Notes: a model not told the origin generated them from the letters alone. A DNA stretch of 64,000 bases from Nostoc sp. NIES-3756 (GCF_001548375.1 NZ_AP017295.1:930001-994000); one strand, 5' to 3'. Shown: positions 9,049 to 18,984, counted from the first letter of the stretch. Numbers and translations are program-made.

Positions 9049-10134
9049 CTATTCATCAATTTGCCAGGAATCCTTAGTTACATTTTCATCCAGAATTTTC
9101 CGAGGACGAACAATGATAATCACTTTCCCTAATATTGGTAGTTCTGGTTGGGTTTCAAACCACTGAAAATCTAATTCAGCACCGTTATCTACTACAAAGT
9201 AACTAAAATCATTCCATTCACGCTGAGAACGATCTACAACCACTAGGATTGGGCCTGGCTGTGCTTGGTTTTGATTAGGGAAGCGATCGCTAGTTGCTAA
9301 AATTGTCACTGGATCTTCTGCGGCTAACAATACTCGCCAACCCGGTAAAGCCACCCAAGCCTGTTCACCAGCAAATTTAACTATGCGAAATGGTTCGATT
9401 TCTTCAACTAGAGGAACTTCTTGCAGTTCTTGCGCTTTTAAAGGTAACTCACCCGCTACCGGAACCATCCGGGGTAACTCGTCTTCTGTATCGAAGCGGT
9501 AAAAGGGAGGCATGGGGGCAGGACGCTGGGAAACAACGGTAAAATCAATTAACAATTGTTCGATTTGTTTCCTAGCTGATTGACTGTGAGCAAATCGTAA
9601 GCCTTTGGCAATGAGACGCGACCTCTCTTGTAAATCTGCGTATTGTCGTGCTAGTTTCCAAGTTTGATAGGCTACTGCATCCCCAGGATGGTCAGTAAAT
9701 CCTTCTGGTAAGGTGCGGAAGCGAGAAAAATCCTTAATCGCCTTGGCTACTTCCCGCGCTTCTTCCAAATCTAGTTTATGGGTAAAAGTTAACTCAGCCG
9801 CCGCCGCTCTTTCTTCTTGAGTGAGCAGACGTAGCTCATATAAAACATCACTTCCCCGAGTAGCATAATAAGCGCGTGTAGCCTCTGATGTTCCCACTTT
9901 TTCCATAGAACTGTAAACTTGAGAGCCTACAACCACCTGATTTTGTTGAACTGGCTCAAATCCTGTAGCTTCAAAAATCTCTTGAGGATTATAACCAGAT
10001 TTTTGTAAATAGGCGATCGCTTGACCCCATTCCACCCAATTACCTTGTTTTTGTCTTAGTTTCCGCAGCAGTTCTTGTGTTAATTCAGTAGGTGCATTCT
10101 CAGGATTGGGAGCGTTGGGTGTGAAGTCAGTCAT
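9049..10134 (-). CDS. raf1: RuBisCO accumulation factor 1 (Raf1)
   Basis: A 361-residue protein that I recognise as Raf1, the dimeric chaperone acting after folding to assemble RbcL dimers into the L8 core of Rubisco. The N-terminal alpha domain has helix-turn-helix and helical segments ('LRKLRQKQGNWVEWGQAI', 'LQKSGYNPQEIFEATG'), with 'GSDVLYELRLLTQEERA' further on. A linker follows, then the C-terminal beta dimerisation domain ('GWRVLLAAEDPVTILA', 'VVVDRSQREWND', ending '...IVRPRKILDE'). Length matches the family. It is a single gene, divergent from the REC-GAF regulator with a 340-bp gap. Confidence 0.9.
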   Translation of the reverse strand: MTDFTPNAPNPENAPTELTQELLRKLRQKQGNWVEWGQAIAYLQKSGYNPQEIFEATGFEPVQQNQVVVGSQVYSSMEKVGTSEATRAYYATRGSDVLYELRLLTQEERAAAAELTFTHKLDLEEAREVAKAIKDFSRFRTLPEGFTDHPGDAVAYQTWKLARQYADLQERSRLIAKGLRFAHSQSARKQIEQLLIDFTVVSQRPAPMPPFYRFDTEDELPRMVPVAGELPLKAQELQEVPLVEEIEPFRIVKFAGEQAWVALPGWRVLLAAEDPVTILATSDRFPNQNQAQPGPILVVVDRSQREWNDFSYFVVDNGAELDFQWFETQPELPILGKVIIIVRPRKILDENVTKDSWQIDE

Positions 10135-10474
10135 AATTGCAATTCAAAATTTTGTAGAGTTATGTATAAGCCAAACGCTAACAGCGTGCAATTTTCACTT
10201 GATAAATAGGACGTAATTTAAACGAGCATTGACCTAACTTATAGAGATGATATTTCGGTTGATGCGACTAACTTTATACAGTATCAGCAAATCTTATTGT
10301 AATCTTTAACAGCCAACTATCTCTACACTCTACCGTTAAATAAATTTCTGAGTTACAAATTACTCATAACAGCAACAAAAACTATATCCGCAATTACCCG
10401 CAAGGCTTGGCTGAAAGAATCTACTAAGCTTGTATGGAATATAACAATATAAAAATATTTATAGGTAGAACCCT
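10135..10474. other. Divergent intergenic region between raf1 and the REC-GAF gene
   Basis: 340 bp, AT-rich, with no coding potential and no tandem repeats. It must hold the promoters of both divergent genes. I could not pick out a convincing conserved box. Confidence 0.4.
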
Positions 10475-11419
10475 ATGACTAATGGTGTTAGCGAGATTCA
10501 GACTAGTCGTCGGCAAGTGGCAACTCTAGAACGGGCGAAAAAACTAAAAATATTAGTAGTTGATGATGAACCAGATAATTTAGATTTGCTTTATCGCACT
10601 TTTCGACGAGATTTTCAAGTTCTTAAAGCAGACAGTGGGATAAATGCCCTAGAAATTCTAGCGACTGAGGGAGAAGTTGCTGTCATTATCTCCGATCAGC
10701 GTATGCCAGAAATGAAGGGAACGGAGTTTTTGAGTAAAACTGTACCTCAGTTCCCCGATACAGTCAGAATCATTCTCACCGGGTTTACCGACATTGAAGA
10801 TTTGGTAGAGGCGATTAACGCCGGGCAAGTTTACAAATATATTACTAAGCCTTGGGATCCTAGCGAACTGAAAGCCGTTGTGCAGAGAGCAGCCGAAACA
10901 TATGATTTGCTAAAGCAAAGGACAGAAGAATTGCGCCGCGCCAACGCCCAAATGTCATTATTAACCGTTTTGGTACACGTAACACAAGCAGCAAAGAGTT
11001 TAGAAGAAACCTTAACACCCATTGCCACTGCATTTGCTGATAGTTTCTCCGCCGATGCTTGTATTTTACAAATGCTGGAAGGCAAAACACTCAGCGCTAC
11101 ACAAGGTTTTTATAGCAGTGAAGCAACCCTCAAAAACTGGTTAAATCAAGACCCCCTGACAACCGAAGCGATCGCCACAGGACAAATTCAAGTGACAGTC
11201 AATGCTGCCAAAGACCCCAACCTAGCCAGCGTGACTTACTATCAAGAGCATAGTATCCAAGCCCATGTGGTGATTCCTATTACCTACCGCAACAATATGT
11301 TAGGTGTATTATCTCTCCAGTGGCAACAACCAGTCTCATTAAGAGAAGATGAATTAAACCTCATCCATTTATCAGCTCAACTACTAGCGATCGCTCTAAC
11401 GAGTAGTCGTTGTAGTTAA
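10475..11419 (+). CDS. Response regulator with REC and GAF domains
   Basis: A 314-residue protein. Residues 25-145 form a receiver domain: acidic pair Asp30/Asp31 ('VVDDEPDN'), phospho-acceptor Asp74 ('IISDQRMPEM'), the Thr of 'IILTGFTD', and Lys in 'YITKPWD'. A short helical linker ('LLKQRTEELRRANAQM') leads to a GAF domain (about 160-310). There is no DNA-binding, GGDEF, HD-GYP or kinase domain, so the output is probably by protein contact or ligand sensing. 'DQRMPxMxGxEFL' is usual for RpfG-type receivers, though the HD-GYP part is absent. The partner kinase is not in the neighbourhood. Confidence 0.85.
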   Translation: MTNGVSEIQTSRRQVATLERAKKLKILVVDDEPDNLDLLYRTFRRDFQVLKADSGINALEILATEGEVAVIISDQRMPEMKGTEFLSKTVPQFPDTVRIILTGFTDIEDLVEAINAGQVYKYITKPWDPSELKAVVQRAAETYDLLKQRTEELRRANAQMSLLTVLVHVTQAAKSLEETLTPIATAFADSFSADACILQMLEGKTLSATQGFYSSEATLKNWLNQDPLTTEAIATGQIQVTVNAAKDPNLASVTYYQEHSIQAHVVIPITYRNNMLGVLSLQWQQPVSLREDELNLIHLSAQLLAIALTSSRCS

Positions 11420-11683
11420 TAGTCCATAGTCAACAGTCCATAGTCAACAGTCTATAGTCAAGACTGTTGACTATTTGTTTAAGAATATCGATGAAGCGAT
11501 ATAGCGAAACATCGGTTAGTAGTTGTTTGTGCGTTGGCAAGCTGAAATTTTTAATATACACAAAGTGTAGCTTACCAGATTGATTTGAGAAAACCCAGTA
11601 TAGCGATCGCCCTGGCTTGACTATGGACTATGGACTATGGACTAATGACTATGGACTAATGACTAATGACCATTGACCAATGA
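11416..11683. repeat. Facing heptamer repeat arrays upstream of menG
   Basis: The array at 11416-11474 (AGTCCATAGTCAACAG units) and the one at 11617-11683 (TTGACTATGGACT, then ATGACTA units) are inverted relative to each other. The perfect core AGTCCATAGTCAA pairs with TTGACTATGGACT. About 145 bp lies between them. The right array runs directly into the menG start codon, so the arms could form a long hairpin in the menG leader. Confidence 0.8.
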
Positions 11684-12369
11684 CAAACGAAATCCGTGCC
11701 ATTTTTGACCGTATAGCCCCTGTCTATGACCAATTGAATGATTGGTTAAGTCTAGGACAACACCGTATTTGGAAAGAAATGGCTATTAAATGGAGTGCAG
11801 CTAAACCTGGAGATACTTGTCTAGATTTATGTTGTGGTAGCGGTGATTTAGCCTTACGTCTAGCACGACGTGTAGGTTCAACAGGGAAAGTATATGGTGT
11901 GGATTTCTCACCTAACCTGTTAGAAACTGCCAAGCAACGCTCCCAAACCCAATATCCCCAACCCAATATTTCCTGGGTAGAAGCCGATGTGCTGAATTTA
12001 CCGTTTGATGAGAATCAATTTGATGCTGCGACGATGGGCTATGGTTTAAGAAATGTTACAGATATTCCTCGTAGTCTGCAAGAATTACATCGTGTTCTCA
12101 AACCTGGGGCAAAAGCCGCAATTTTAGATTTTCATCGCCCCTATAATCAACAATTCCGCACTTTCCAGCAGTGGTATCTAGATAATCTAGTTGTCCCACT
12201 AGCCGATCGCCTGGGGGTGAAAGAGGAGTATGCTTACATCAGCCCCAGCTTAGACCGTTTCCCCAATGGCAAAGAACAAGTAGAGATAGCCTATCAAGTT
12301 GGTTTTACCTCAGCCACACACTATCCCATTGCGAACGGTATGATGGGAGTATTGACAATTATTAAATAG
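11680..12369 (+). CDS. menG: Demethylphylloquinone/demethylmenaquinone methyltransferase (MenG/UbiE)
   Basis: A 229-residue class I SAM methyltransferase. It has the UbiE/MenG signatures 'IFDRIAPVYDQLNDWLSLGQHRIWK' (N-terminal; spelled here in parts: FDRIAPVYD, LSLGQHRIWK), 'CLDLCCGSGDLAL' (SAM-binding motif I), 'VDFSPNLLETAK', 'ATMGYGLRNVTD', and 'LHRVLKPG'. In cyanobacteria this enzyme makes the last methylation of phylloquinone, the A1 cofactor of photosystem I. The start codon is the ATG of the final unit of a heptamer repeat (ATGACAAACG), so part of the untranslated leader is repeat DNA. Confidence 0.92.
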   Translation: MTNEIRAIFDRIAPVYDQLNDWLSLGQHRIWKEMAIKWSAAKPGDTCLDLCCGSGDLALRLARRVGSTGKVYGVDFSPNLLETAKQRSQTQYPQPNISWVEADVLNLPFDENQFDAATMGYGLRNVTDIPRSLQELHRVLKPGAKAAILDFHRPYNQQFRTFQQWYLDNLVVPLADRLGVKEEYAYISPSLDRFPNGKEQVEIAYQVGFTSATHYPIANGMMGVLTIIK

Positions 12370-12397
12370 GTCATTGGTCATTGGTCATTGGTAATAG
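12369..12397. repeat. GGTCATT heptamer repeat after menG
   Basis: Four units of GGTCATT/GGTAATA begin at the menG stop codon (TAG shared with the first unit). Confidence 0.8.
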
Positions 12398-12451
12398 ATA
12401 AACTATTACCTAGTTGCCAATTTCTGATACCCATTCCTAATCTAAAAAACA

Positions 12452-13693
12452 GTGGATTGGTCACATCTTTGGCTGTATGTATCGCCCCCAGTACTGGGTG
12501 GAATTATTGGCTATTTTACAAATGATATAGCCATAAAAATGCTATTTCGTCCCTATCGAGCAATTTATATTGGCGGACGGAGAGTTCCATTTACTCCAGG
12601 ACTGATTCCTGCTAACCAGGAACGTTTGGCAAAAAATATTTCTAATACAATCATGGGGTCGTTACTCACACCCGATGAATTGCAAAAATTGGCGCGACGT
12701 TTATTAGAAACCGAACGGGTACAAGGGGCAATTCTTTGGTTGTTGCAGCTAGCTATAGACCAAATTAAGAATGATACTGACCAAAAAAGTGCTAAGATTG
12801 TTGCTGGAATTTTGCGTGATTTATTAGGCGAATCTTTGCCCCGCCTGCTGAAAGTTCTGGCTAGGAAAGATGACTTCTTAGAAGTACAAATTAATCAGAT
12901 TTTTGACCAAGTATTACTAGAATTACAACTAAGTGAAGAACAATCAACTAGACTAGCTGATTGGTTATTAGAGGTTGTTATACCCCCAGATGTGATCAGA
13001 CAGACGATTATAGATTTTTTAACCGATCGCACAATTCAAATTGTAGATGAAAGCTTTCGAGAAAAAACTAGTGGGACTTATTGGGTAGTAGCCAATTTAT
13101 TTGGTTTGCGGAATACACTTACAAGATTACGTACTTTTTGTTTAGATGAAAAAGAAGCAACGAATAATCGTTTAAAAGAGTTAACTCAAGATTTGCAGAT
13201 GCGCGATCGCTTCAAGAAAATCTTACAGAATTTATCGCTGCAAAATCTCCCAATTGGCACAGTTAGACAACTCCGAAAAACTACCCGTGAAACCGTCCGC
13301 CACTATATCCAAACTAGTGGTAGCGATTTACTCCAAGGATTAACAGACTCTGTAAATTGGGAACACATCGCCGAGTTACTGTTAAATCGTCTGAGTACTT
13401 CACCTGTAGTCATAAGTTCTTTAGAAGTTGTCAGTAAAGAATTAGCTTTAATTTTAGAACGGTATTTAGAGAAAGATTTAGAAGTGATTGTTGCTCAAGT
13501 AATCCCTATCTTGTCAATAGACCAAGTAATTGTTGACCGTGTAAAATCAACTTCTCCGGCTGATTTAGAAGCAGGAATTGAAGGTATTGTCAAAAATGAG
13601 TTACAAGCAATTGTGACTTTAGGTGGAATTTTAGGATTTGTTGTAGGACTAATTCAAACAGGATTATTAATTTTTAGTCAACAGTCATATTAA
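12452..13693 (+). CDS. DUF445 family membrane-associated protein
   Basis: A 413-residue protein starting with GTG. The N-terminus has a transmembrane segment and the DUF445 (YheB-type) signature '[16 protein letters not shown]' followed by '[16 protein letters not shown]'. The long middle is helical and hydrophilic. A second transmembrane helix is at the very C-terminus ('[18 protein letters not shown]'). The function of DUF445 is not established; the topology suggests a membrane-tethered helical rod. It is on the same strand as menG and the BASS transporter, but the gaps contain repeats, so an operon is uncertain. Confidence 0.85.
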   Translation: MDWSHLWLYVSPPVLGGIIGYFTNDIAIKMLFRPYRAIYIGGRRVPFTPGLIPANQERLAKNISNTIMGSLLTPDELQKLARRLLETERVQGAILWLLQLAIDQIKNDTDQKSAKIVAGILRDLLGESLPRLLKVLARKDDFLEVQINQIFDQVLLELQLSEEQSTRLADWLLEVVIPPDVIRQTIIDFLTDRTIQIVDESFREKTSGTYWVVANLFGLRNTLTRLRTFCLDEKEATNNRLKELTQDLQMRDRFKKILQNLSLQNLPIGTVRQLRKTTRETVRHYIQTSGSDLLQGLTDSVNWEHIAELLLNRLSTSPVVISSLEVVSKELALILERYLEKDLEVIVAQVIPILSIDQVIVDRVKSTSPADLEAGIEGIVKNELQAIVTLGGILGFVVGLIQTGLLIFSQQSY

Positions 13694-13788
13694 TTTCTAG
13701 TTGCTATAACTTAGCAATCTGGATGACAAACTACTGTAAACTGCTCATGTATCTCAAATATTGCAGTTTTAGGCGTTATCTCCAGTTT

Positions 13789-14685
13789 ATGCAGGCAAAT
13801 TTGTTTACTAACGTGATTTTACCTCTAGCACTGGCAATTATCATGCTGGGGATGGGGTTATCTTTGCAGCTAGAAGACTTTAAACGTGTCACTAAATATC
13901 CTAAAGCAGTGGCTATTGGTTCAGTCACCCAGATAGTTCTTTTACCAATTATCGGTTTTTTAATTGCTAAAGTTGTGCCAATGCAGCCACAAATAGCCGT
14001 GGGATTGGTAATATTAGCCCTGTGTCCTGGTGGCCCTTCATCGAATATGATTACCTACCTGGCTAATGGGGATGTGGCGTTATCAGTAACACTAACAGTG
14101 GTCAGCAGTATTATTACAATATTTACAATTCCTGTATTTGCTAATTTGGCACTTCAGCATTTTTTAGGACAAACAGCAGCAATCTCGCTACCTGTGGGTT
14201 CTACAATGCTACAAATATTTTTAATTACAATTGTGCCGATCGCATTGGGAATGTATATCAAGCGTATCTTTCCCGAAACCGCCTTACGCTTAGAAAAAGC
14301 AACAAATCGTTTGGCGATCGCATTTTTGGCTTTAATTATTTTACTCATCTTAATTCGGGAATGGAACCGCCTCCCTGGTTTTATTGCGCAAGTTGGTTTG
14401 GGAGTAGTAATTTTGAATATCCTCGCCATGCTGTCAGGATGGTTGGTGAGTAAAGTATTTCAACTCAACATTCCTCAGCAAATTTGTATTGCGATTGAAG
14501 TCGGCATCCAAAATGGTACTCTAGCGATCGCCATTACGGCTGGACTTATCAAAAACGAGGATATGGCAATTCCTGCGGCGATTTATAGCTTGTTTATGTA
14601 TTTCACTAGTTTAGCAGCCATATACTATGGCAGAAAACTATCAACCAAAAATTCTCTTACTCATAATTTGATTGGTAAGGCTTAA
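13789..14685 (+). CDS. Bile acid:sodium symporter (BASS) family transporter
   Basis: A 298-residue membrane protein with nine to ten predicted helices. Family motifs seen are 'GLVILALCPGGPSSNMITYLANGDVALSVTLT' (given in parts: CPGGPSSNMITYLANGD) and 'EVGIQNGTLAIAI' (second crossover region). I prefer the ATG at 13789 ('MQANLFTNVILPLAL'). A longer frame begins at 13723 but adds 22 residues with cysteines and arginines that look unlike a family N-terminus. Plant BASS proteins carry pyruvate, glucosinolates or other organic anions with Na+. The substrate here is unknown. Confidence 0.85.
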   Translation: MQANLFTNVILPLALAIIMLGMGLSLQLEDFKRVTKYPKAVAIGSVTQIVLLPIIGFLIAKVVPMQPQIAVGLVILALCPGGPSSNMITYLANGDVALSVTLTVVSSIITIFTIPVFANLALQHFLGQTAAISLPVGSTMLQIFLITIVPIALGMYIKRIFPETALRLEKATNRLAIAFLALIILLILIREWNRLPGFIAQVGLGVVILNILAMLSGWLVSKVFQLNIPQQICIAIEVGIQNGTLAIAITAGLIKNEDMAIPAAIYSLFMYFTSLAAIYYGRKLSTKNSLTHNLIGKA

Positions 14686-14691
14686 ACTCCC

Positions 14692-15876
14692 CTATAATCG
14701 ACGCGGACGTTTATTTTGAATTTGCGGTCTGCGTAGTGGTAGAACTTCAGCTTCGCTACCTTCTCTAGCTACGCGAATTAGCAAACCTGCACCTATTAAG
14801 CTGGCAATCATAGAGTTACCACCATAACTAAACATAGGCAAGGGTAAGCCTGTTGTGGGTAATGCACCTGTGGCTACGGCAACATGTAATAATGATTGCC
14901 CTACCATGATAATCGTCACACCCATCGCTACTAATCGGTGGACAGAATTTTTAGCCTTTAAGGCTATTAACAGCCCTAAAGTAGCGAATAGTGCTAAGAG
15001 TGTTAGCAAAACTACACTGCCGATAAAGCCAAATTCTTCAGCGAATACGGCAAAAATAAAGTCAGTGTCCTGAATTGGTAAATAGAATAGCTTTTGCTGG
15101 GACATGCCAAATCCAGCGCCCCAAGTTTTCCCAGAACCCACTGCTAAGAGACTTTGGACTAATTGATAACCATCTCCTGTGGCATCTGCCCAAGGATTGA
15201 GAAATGACAATACCCGTCTGCGTTGATAATCTTTGATGCTAATACTCAGCAAACCTAACAGAAATCCACCGATCGCTGTTCCTGCTAGATACTGATAAGG
15301 TATACCACCTGCTAGAGCAATTAACCAAATAGTCATACCACAAAGTGCGGCTGTACTTAAATTAGGCTGGGCAAGGATGCCTAAAATTACTAAACCGAAA
15401 ATCCCTAACCAAGTTAAACGCACTCGCCAAGTCAACCTTTCCCACTGTCCAAACAATCTAGCACTCTGTAACACTAAAAAGGGTTTAATCAGTTCCGATG
15501 GTTGTATGGGAATGGGGCCAATAGCTATCCAACGGGCTGCATCAAATGCTTTTTTACCTAATCCTGGGATGAGGGTAACAAAAATTAAAATTAAAAATAT
15601 TCCTAGTAGCCAATGAGAGGCATTAAGAATTTTTTGTAGGGGTCGATTGACAATAATGTTAAATCCGACAAGTGCAGCTAAAACCCAGAGAACTTGCCGT
15701 TTAAAGTAATACAAGCCATCCCCTTGACGGACATCAGCTACTACATAAGAGGCTGAAAATAGAATTGTTAAACCGACAAATAACCAAATGAATGTTAACC
15801 AGCGCAACAACCGCGCTTCTAATGCCCAGGTGGAGACAGAATCATCAAAAAATGGAATCAGGCTGCGTAGCTTCAC
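14692..15876 (-). CDS. ftsW: FtsW, lipid-II polymerising SEDS cell-division protein
   Basis: A 394-residue SEDS protein with about ten transmembrane helices. Family features are 'FSASYVVADVRQGDGLYYFKRQ' (in parts: FSASYV, GDGLYYFKRQ), 'ARWIAIGPIPIQPSELIK', 'GYQLVQSLLAVGSGKTWGAG', 'LPIQDTDFIFAVFAEEFGFIG' (in parts: QDTDFIFAV, EEFGFIG), and 'LPTTGLPLPMFSYGGNS'. SEDS proteins polymerise peptidoglycan with a partner class B PBP. FtsW rather than RodA is inferred from the N-terminus and 'QDTDFIF' context. It converges with the BASS gene, whose stop is 6 bp away. Confidence 0.88.
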   Translation of the reverse strand: MKLRSLIPFFDDSVSTWALEARLLRWLTFIWLFVGLTILFSASYVVADVRQGDGLYYFKRQVLWVLAALVGFNIIVNRPLQKILNASHWLLGIFLILIFVTLIPGLGKKAFDAARWIAIGPIPIQPSELIKPFLVLQSARLFGQWERLTWRVRLTWLGIFGLVILGILAQPNLSTAALCGMTIWLIALAGGIPYQYLAGTAIGGFLLGLLSISIKDYQRRRVLSFLNPWADATGDGYQLVQSLLAVGSGKTWGAGFGMSQQKLFYLPIQDTDFIFAVFAEEFGFIGSVVLLTLLALFATLGLLIALKAKNSVHRLVAMGVTIIMVGQSLLHVAVATGALPTTGLPLPMFSYGGNSMIASLIGAGLLIRVAREGSEAEVLPLRRPQIQNKRPRRL

Positions 15877-16293
15877 GATTCAGTACAGGTAAAGTTAGTA
15901 GAACTTACGGTTTTGGAGGTGTAGAGGTGGGTGTAGATTGTGAAAACACTTAATACCCATATAACCTTACCCCCTTACACCCAACCTGAACAAAGAACTT
16001 TTGTACATAGCTCATAGTTAGGTGTAATACACATAACTTATAACCCATAATCCGTAGTATGATGCAATGCTTAAATTGCATTTTCTGATGTAAATTCTTA
16101 CAGAGGTGGGACTTTATTGTTCTCACTGCTCTAGGATAAACTGGAGCGATCGCATCTTCGCTATTCGATATCTGCGGCTTTGGTCATTAAGTAAAAAATA
16201 CCCTCATAATTTGAAGATGCTTTTCTACCCAAAGTTCTATGACCTTTCTGGCTAGTGACGGGTTTACAATATTAGAAAAAACTTGATTGCAAA
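15877..16293. other. Divergent intergenic region between ftsW and the J-domain gene
   Basis: 417 bp with no coding potential. It contains one HIP1-like site (GCGATCGC at about 16144) and scattered AT-rich stretches. Promoters for both flanking genes are expected here. I see no tandem repeats. Confidence 0.4.
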
Positions 16294-16839
16294 GTGAATC
16301 AGACAGCCGTGAATAAAAACGGTACAATGCCGAAAAGCAGTAACCCTACATACTATTCCTTGTTAGGGCTGCATCCCTCAGCATCGGTCATCGACATCCG
16401 CCGTGCCTATCGTGACCTGAGCAAACGATATCATCCAGATACTACGGAATTGCCTGCTGCTGTGGCTACGTCCAAATTTCAACAGATTAACGAAGCCTAC
16501 GCTACCTTAAGTAATCCAGATAGGCGTTTAAATTACGACTTAAAAATCGGTTATTCTCGTTTTGGGGTAATTCAAGCACCACCTGATTTGAATCGTCCTG
16601 TCTCCTACAATTACGACTACTCAAAATCAGCTTACCTCGATGCTAGCGATCGCCCTCTTTCCTCTGGCGAAATCTTTGCCTTATTTATTCTCGGCTTGAC
16701 GTTTGTAGGTTGTCTGTTACTTGCAATTACCGTCGCCTTTGTTCGTGGTGATTCACTTTTCCCCCCACAGATACAACCATCAACAGCCACAATACAACAG
16801 TCCACTATTTATCTGTTACAAGTTTTGAGTTCATTTTGA
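16294..16839 (+). CDS. Membrane-anchored J-domain (DnaJ-like) protein
   Basis: A 181-residue protein from GTG 16294; an ATG at 16327 is an alternative. Residues about 20-85 form a J domain: 'YYSLLGLHPSASVIDIRRAY', the HPD motif in 'RYHPDT', then 'INEAYATLSNPDRRLNYD'. Near the C-terminus is one transmembrane helix ('IFALFILGLTFVGCLLLAITVAF'; in parts: LFILGLTFVGCLLLAI). J domains stimulate Hsp70 ATPase, so this is probably a membrane-placed DnaK co-chaperone. There are no zinc-finger or substrate-binding domains. The DUF3143 gene follows within 15 bp, a pair I have the impression is conserved in cyanobacteria. Confidence 0.85.
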   Translation: MNQTAVNKNGTMPKSSNPTYYSLLGLHPSASVIDIRRAYRDLSKRYHPDTTELPAAVATSKFQQINEAYATLSNPDRRLNYDLKIGYSRFGVIQAPPDLNRPVSYNYDYSKSAYLDASDRPLSSGEIFALFILGLTFVGCLLLAITVAFVRGDSLFPPQIQPSTATIQQSTIYLLQVLSSF

Positions 16840-16853
16840 ATTTTGAATTAATT

Positions 16854-17126
16854 ATGTCTCTGATTCCTCCTAACACTCCCTTATATAGTCATCCTCTTCC
16901 CCAAATTGAACAATGGTTAAAAGATCAAGGTTGTCAACAAGATGATACACAACTTCACTGTTGGCGTGTACAGCGTCCCAGTTGGCAAGCTGAACTTTCG
17001 CTAGATATCGAGCAAATTGTCGTCCGCTACATCCAAGCTGGGGAAAACGGTCAAGACATTCAACGGGCATTCAAATATTCCCTTAGTCGGGAAGATATCG
17101 AACAAGCTGTGTTTTCTGGCCCGTGA
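16854..17126 (+). CDS. DUF3143 family protein
   Basis: A 90-residue soluble protein from ATG 16854 ('MSLIPPNTPLYSHPLPQIEQWL'); a TTG at 16836 overlapping the previous stop is less likely. 'TPLY.HPLP.IE.WL...GC' and 'W......W.AEL..D....V.Y' match DUF3143, a cyanobacterial family without a known function. Probably cotranscribed with the J-domain gene. The stop is followed by a polypurine tandem repeat. Confidence 0.8.
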   Translation: MSLIPPNTPLYSHPLPQIEQWLKDQGCQQDDTQLHCWRVQRPSWQAELSLDIEQIVVRYIQAGENGQDIQRAFKYSLSREDIEQAVFSGP

Positions 17127-17128
17127 AA

Positions 17129-17262
17129 GAGAGATGAGGGAGTGGGGGGAGTGGGGGGAGTGGGGGAAGTAGGGGGAGCAGGAGAAGAATTTTTATCTTC
17201 CTCATCTCCCTCATCTCCCTCATCTTCCTCATCTTCCTCATCTTCCTCATCCCCCCATTCCC
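17129..17262. repeat. Polypurine/polypyrimidine tandem repeat
   Basis: GGGGGAGT units (about 17146-17185) are followed by CTCATCTCC and CTCATCTTC units (to about 17255). It fills the whole gap between the DUF3143 stop and the convergent uppS stop. The two halves are roughly complementary and could fold into a hairpin, perhaps acting as a convergent terminator. Confidence 0.85.
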
Positions 17263-18011
17263 TACACCTTCCCAAACCGCCGTTCTCTTTGCTGGTAGGC
17301 ACACAAAGCGCGGTGAAATTCGGCGCGGTCAAAGTCTGGCCAGAGAGTATTGGTAATGTAAATTTCTCCATAAGCCATTTGCCATAGTAAGAAATTGGAA
17401 AGGCGCATTTCGCCGCTAGTGCGGATTAATAAGTCTGGGTCGGCAATTCCGGTTGTATATAGATGGCGTTCAAATACTTCTTCGTTAATTTCATCTGGCT
17501 GCAATTGACCTTGCTGGACTTTTTGGGCGATCGCTCGACAAGCTTGTAAAATCTCTTGCCTGCCGCCATAATTAGTGGCAACAGAAAATCGAATGCCACG
17601 ATTATTTTTAGTTTCTTCCATAGAACGGAAAATTTCTTCTTGTAGCGATCGCGGTAAAGCTGTTAAATTTCCCACAAACTGAATTTGTACATTCTCCTCG
17701 ATCATTTCCCTCAGTTCTTGGCGGAGAACTCGCTGGAACAGAGTCATCAAAAAATCTACCTCTTCCTGCGGTCTTTTCCAATTTTCTGTCGAAAAAGCAT
17801 AGGCTGTTAGCGCACCAATCCCCCAGTCTCTACAGCAACGCAGCAGATCCTTGAGCGCATCTACTCCTCGCTTATGACCCATAATTCGGGGTAGACCTTG
17901 GCGTTTAGCCCATCGACCGTTGCCATCCATAATTACCGCAACGTGTTTGGGCAGCAGTTCTCGTTTTAAATCAGAGGGTAATTGTAGCAGTTCAGTTTGT
18001 TGTATTGTCAT
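17262..18011 (-). CDS. uppS: Isoprenyl transferase (undecaprenyl-diphosphate synthase type)
   Basis: A 249-residue cis-prenyltransferase. It has '[17 protein letters not shown]' (catalytic Asp29), '[13 protein letters not shown]', '[14 protein letters not shown]', '[10 protein letters not shown]', '[20 protein letters not shown]' and '[14 protein letters not shown]'. It makes the polyprenyl-diphosphate lipid carrier used for peptidoglycan and surface glycans. Its start overlaps the end of cdaA by 4 bp, so the two are translationally coupled. The C-terminus ends exactly at the repeat block (17262). Confidence 0.93.
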   Translation of the reverse strand: MTIQQTELLQLPSDLKRELLPKHVAVIMDGNGRWAKRQGLPRIMGHKRGVDALKDLLRCCRDWGIGALTAYAFSTENWKRPQEEVDFLMTLFQRVLRQELREMIEENVQIQFVGNLTALPRSLQEEIFRSMEETKNNRGIRFSVATNYGGRQEILQACRAIAQKVQQGQLQPDEINEEVFERHLYTTGIADPDLLIRTSGEMRLSNFLLWQMAYGEIYITNTLWPDFDRAEFHRALCAYQQRERRFGKV

Positions 18012-18973
18012 TTTTTATCTCGAGAAGCGGTCTTGTCCCTACGGGGAAGTAAACTATGCGCGGCGCGTCGAAGACGTGGTAAACCGGGTAAACGTGAAAC
18101 CAGTGCTAGTGCCTGATCACTAATTTGACGACCTAAACTAAACAAACCAGGAGCGACAGCTTCCCGATCTACTATTGGGGATAATCGAGCCTCTAATGAT
18201 TCTTTGAGCTTCCTAATTGTCAGTGGTCTATTTAGAGTTCCCCTTTCCGCGAGGGAAATAGAACCCGTCTCTTCTGATACAACGACACATATACAATTTT
18301 CGACCCGCTCAGTAATTCCCATTGCAGCCCGATGGCGTGTTCCCAACTGGCGCGAGGCTGTGCGTCCCGAAAGCGGTAAAATTATACCCGAAGATACAAT
18401 CCTTGAGCCACGAATTAATGTTGCCCCATCATGTAACAAAGTTTTGGGTTGAAATATTGTCTGTATTAGTTCTTTAGAAACATCGGCGTTGAGTTTTACG
18501 CCAGGTACAGAAAAATCTCGTTCATCGATGGGGCCAGTAGTTTCCAATATTAATAAAGCTCCGATACGGTTTTTTGAGAGTTCTTTAACCGCTTCGACAA
18601 TTTCATCAATTACACTATCAGACTTAGGAATGCTTAGATTAGCCGGTTGCAATAATTGTCGAAATTCACCACGTCCCAATTGCTCCAAAAATCGGCGAAA
18701 TTCTGACTGTAAAGCAACTGCCATCGCTACAGCACAGCCAATCACCAATTTTTCCAAAACAAAATTTAGTAGCGGTAGACCAAACCTGCCACTAAGTGCT
18801 GAAGCCAGCATCAACACAATAAATCCTCGCACCAACCACAAAGTCCGGCGCTCATTAATGATCACCAGTATCATGTAGGTCAGCACCAACACCAATACAA
18901 TATCCAGAGTCCCCAGCAGCAAGGACTGCGACCATCCCAGGTTTGCCAGCCATTGCTTCCACCAATCTTTCAT
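18008..18973 (-). CDS. cdaA: Diadenylate cyclase CdaA (c-di-AMP synthase)
   Basis: A 321-residue protein. Three N-terminal transmembrane helices (about residues 17-38, 46-62, 68-90) precede a DAC/DisA_N domain with the catalytic 'LLHDGATLI' (DGA at 182-184) and 'GTRHRAAMG' (RHR at 213-215) motifs. It makes c-di-AMP, which in cyanobacteria is linked to potassium, osmotic and night-time metabolism. The C-terminal 50 residues are basic. It lies between lysA and uppS on the same strand, which links c-di-AMP to envelope precursor genes. Confidence 0.93.
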   Translation of the reverse strand: MKDWWKQWLANLGWSQSLLLGTLDIVLVLVLTYMILVIINERRTLWLVRGFIVLMLASALSGRFGLPLLNFVLEKLVIGCAVAMAVALQSEFRRFLEQLGRGEFRQLLQPANLSIPKSDSVIDEIVEAVKELSKNRIGALLILETTGPIDERDFSVPGVKLNADVSKELIQTIFQPKTLLHDGATLIRGSRIVSSGIILPLSGRTASRQLGTRHRAAMGITERVENCICVVVSEETGSISLAERGTLNRPLTIRKLKESLEARLSPIVDREAVAPGLFSLGRQISDQALALVSRLPGLPRLRRAAHSLLPRRDKTASRDKK

Positions 18974-18984
18974 GACATCTGGAT

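Noticed and set aside
11618..11683. Possible CRISPR array (also considered at 18985-19145 and 54140-54188)
   Set aside because: The units are only 7 bp with no unique spacers; no cas genes are present.
13723..13788. Longer N-terminus for the BASS transporter
   Set aside because: The extra 22 residues are polar and Cys-rich before the first helix; the ATG at 13789 fits the family.
17083..17387. Met/Arg- and Ser/Pro-rich open frames over the repeat block
   Set aside because: They are translations of the tandem GGGAGT/CTCATC repeats and overlap DUF3143 or uppS.
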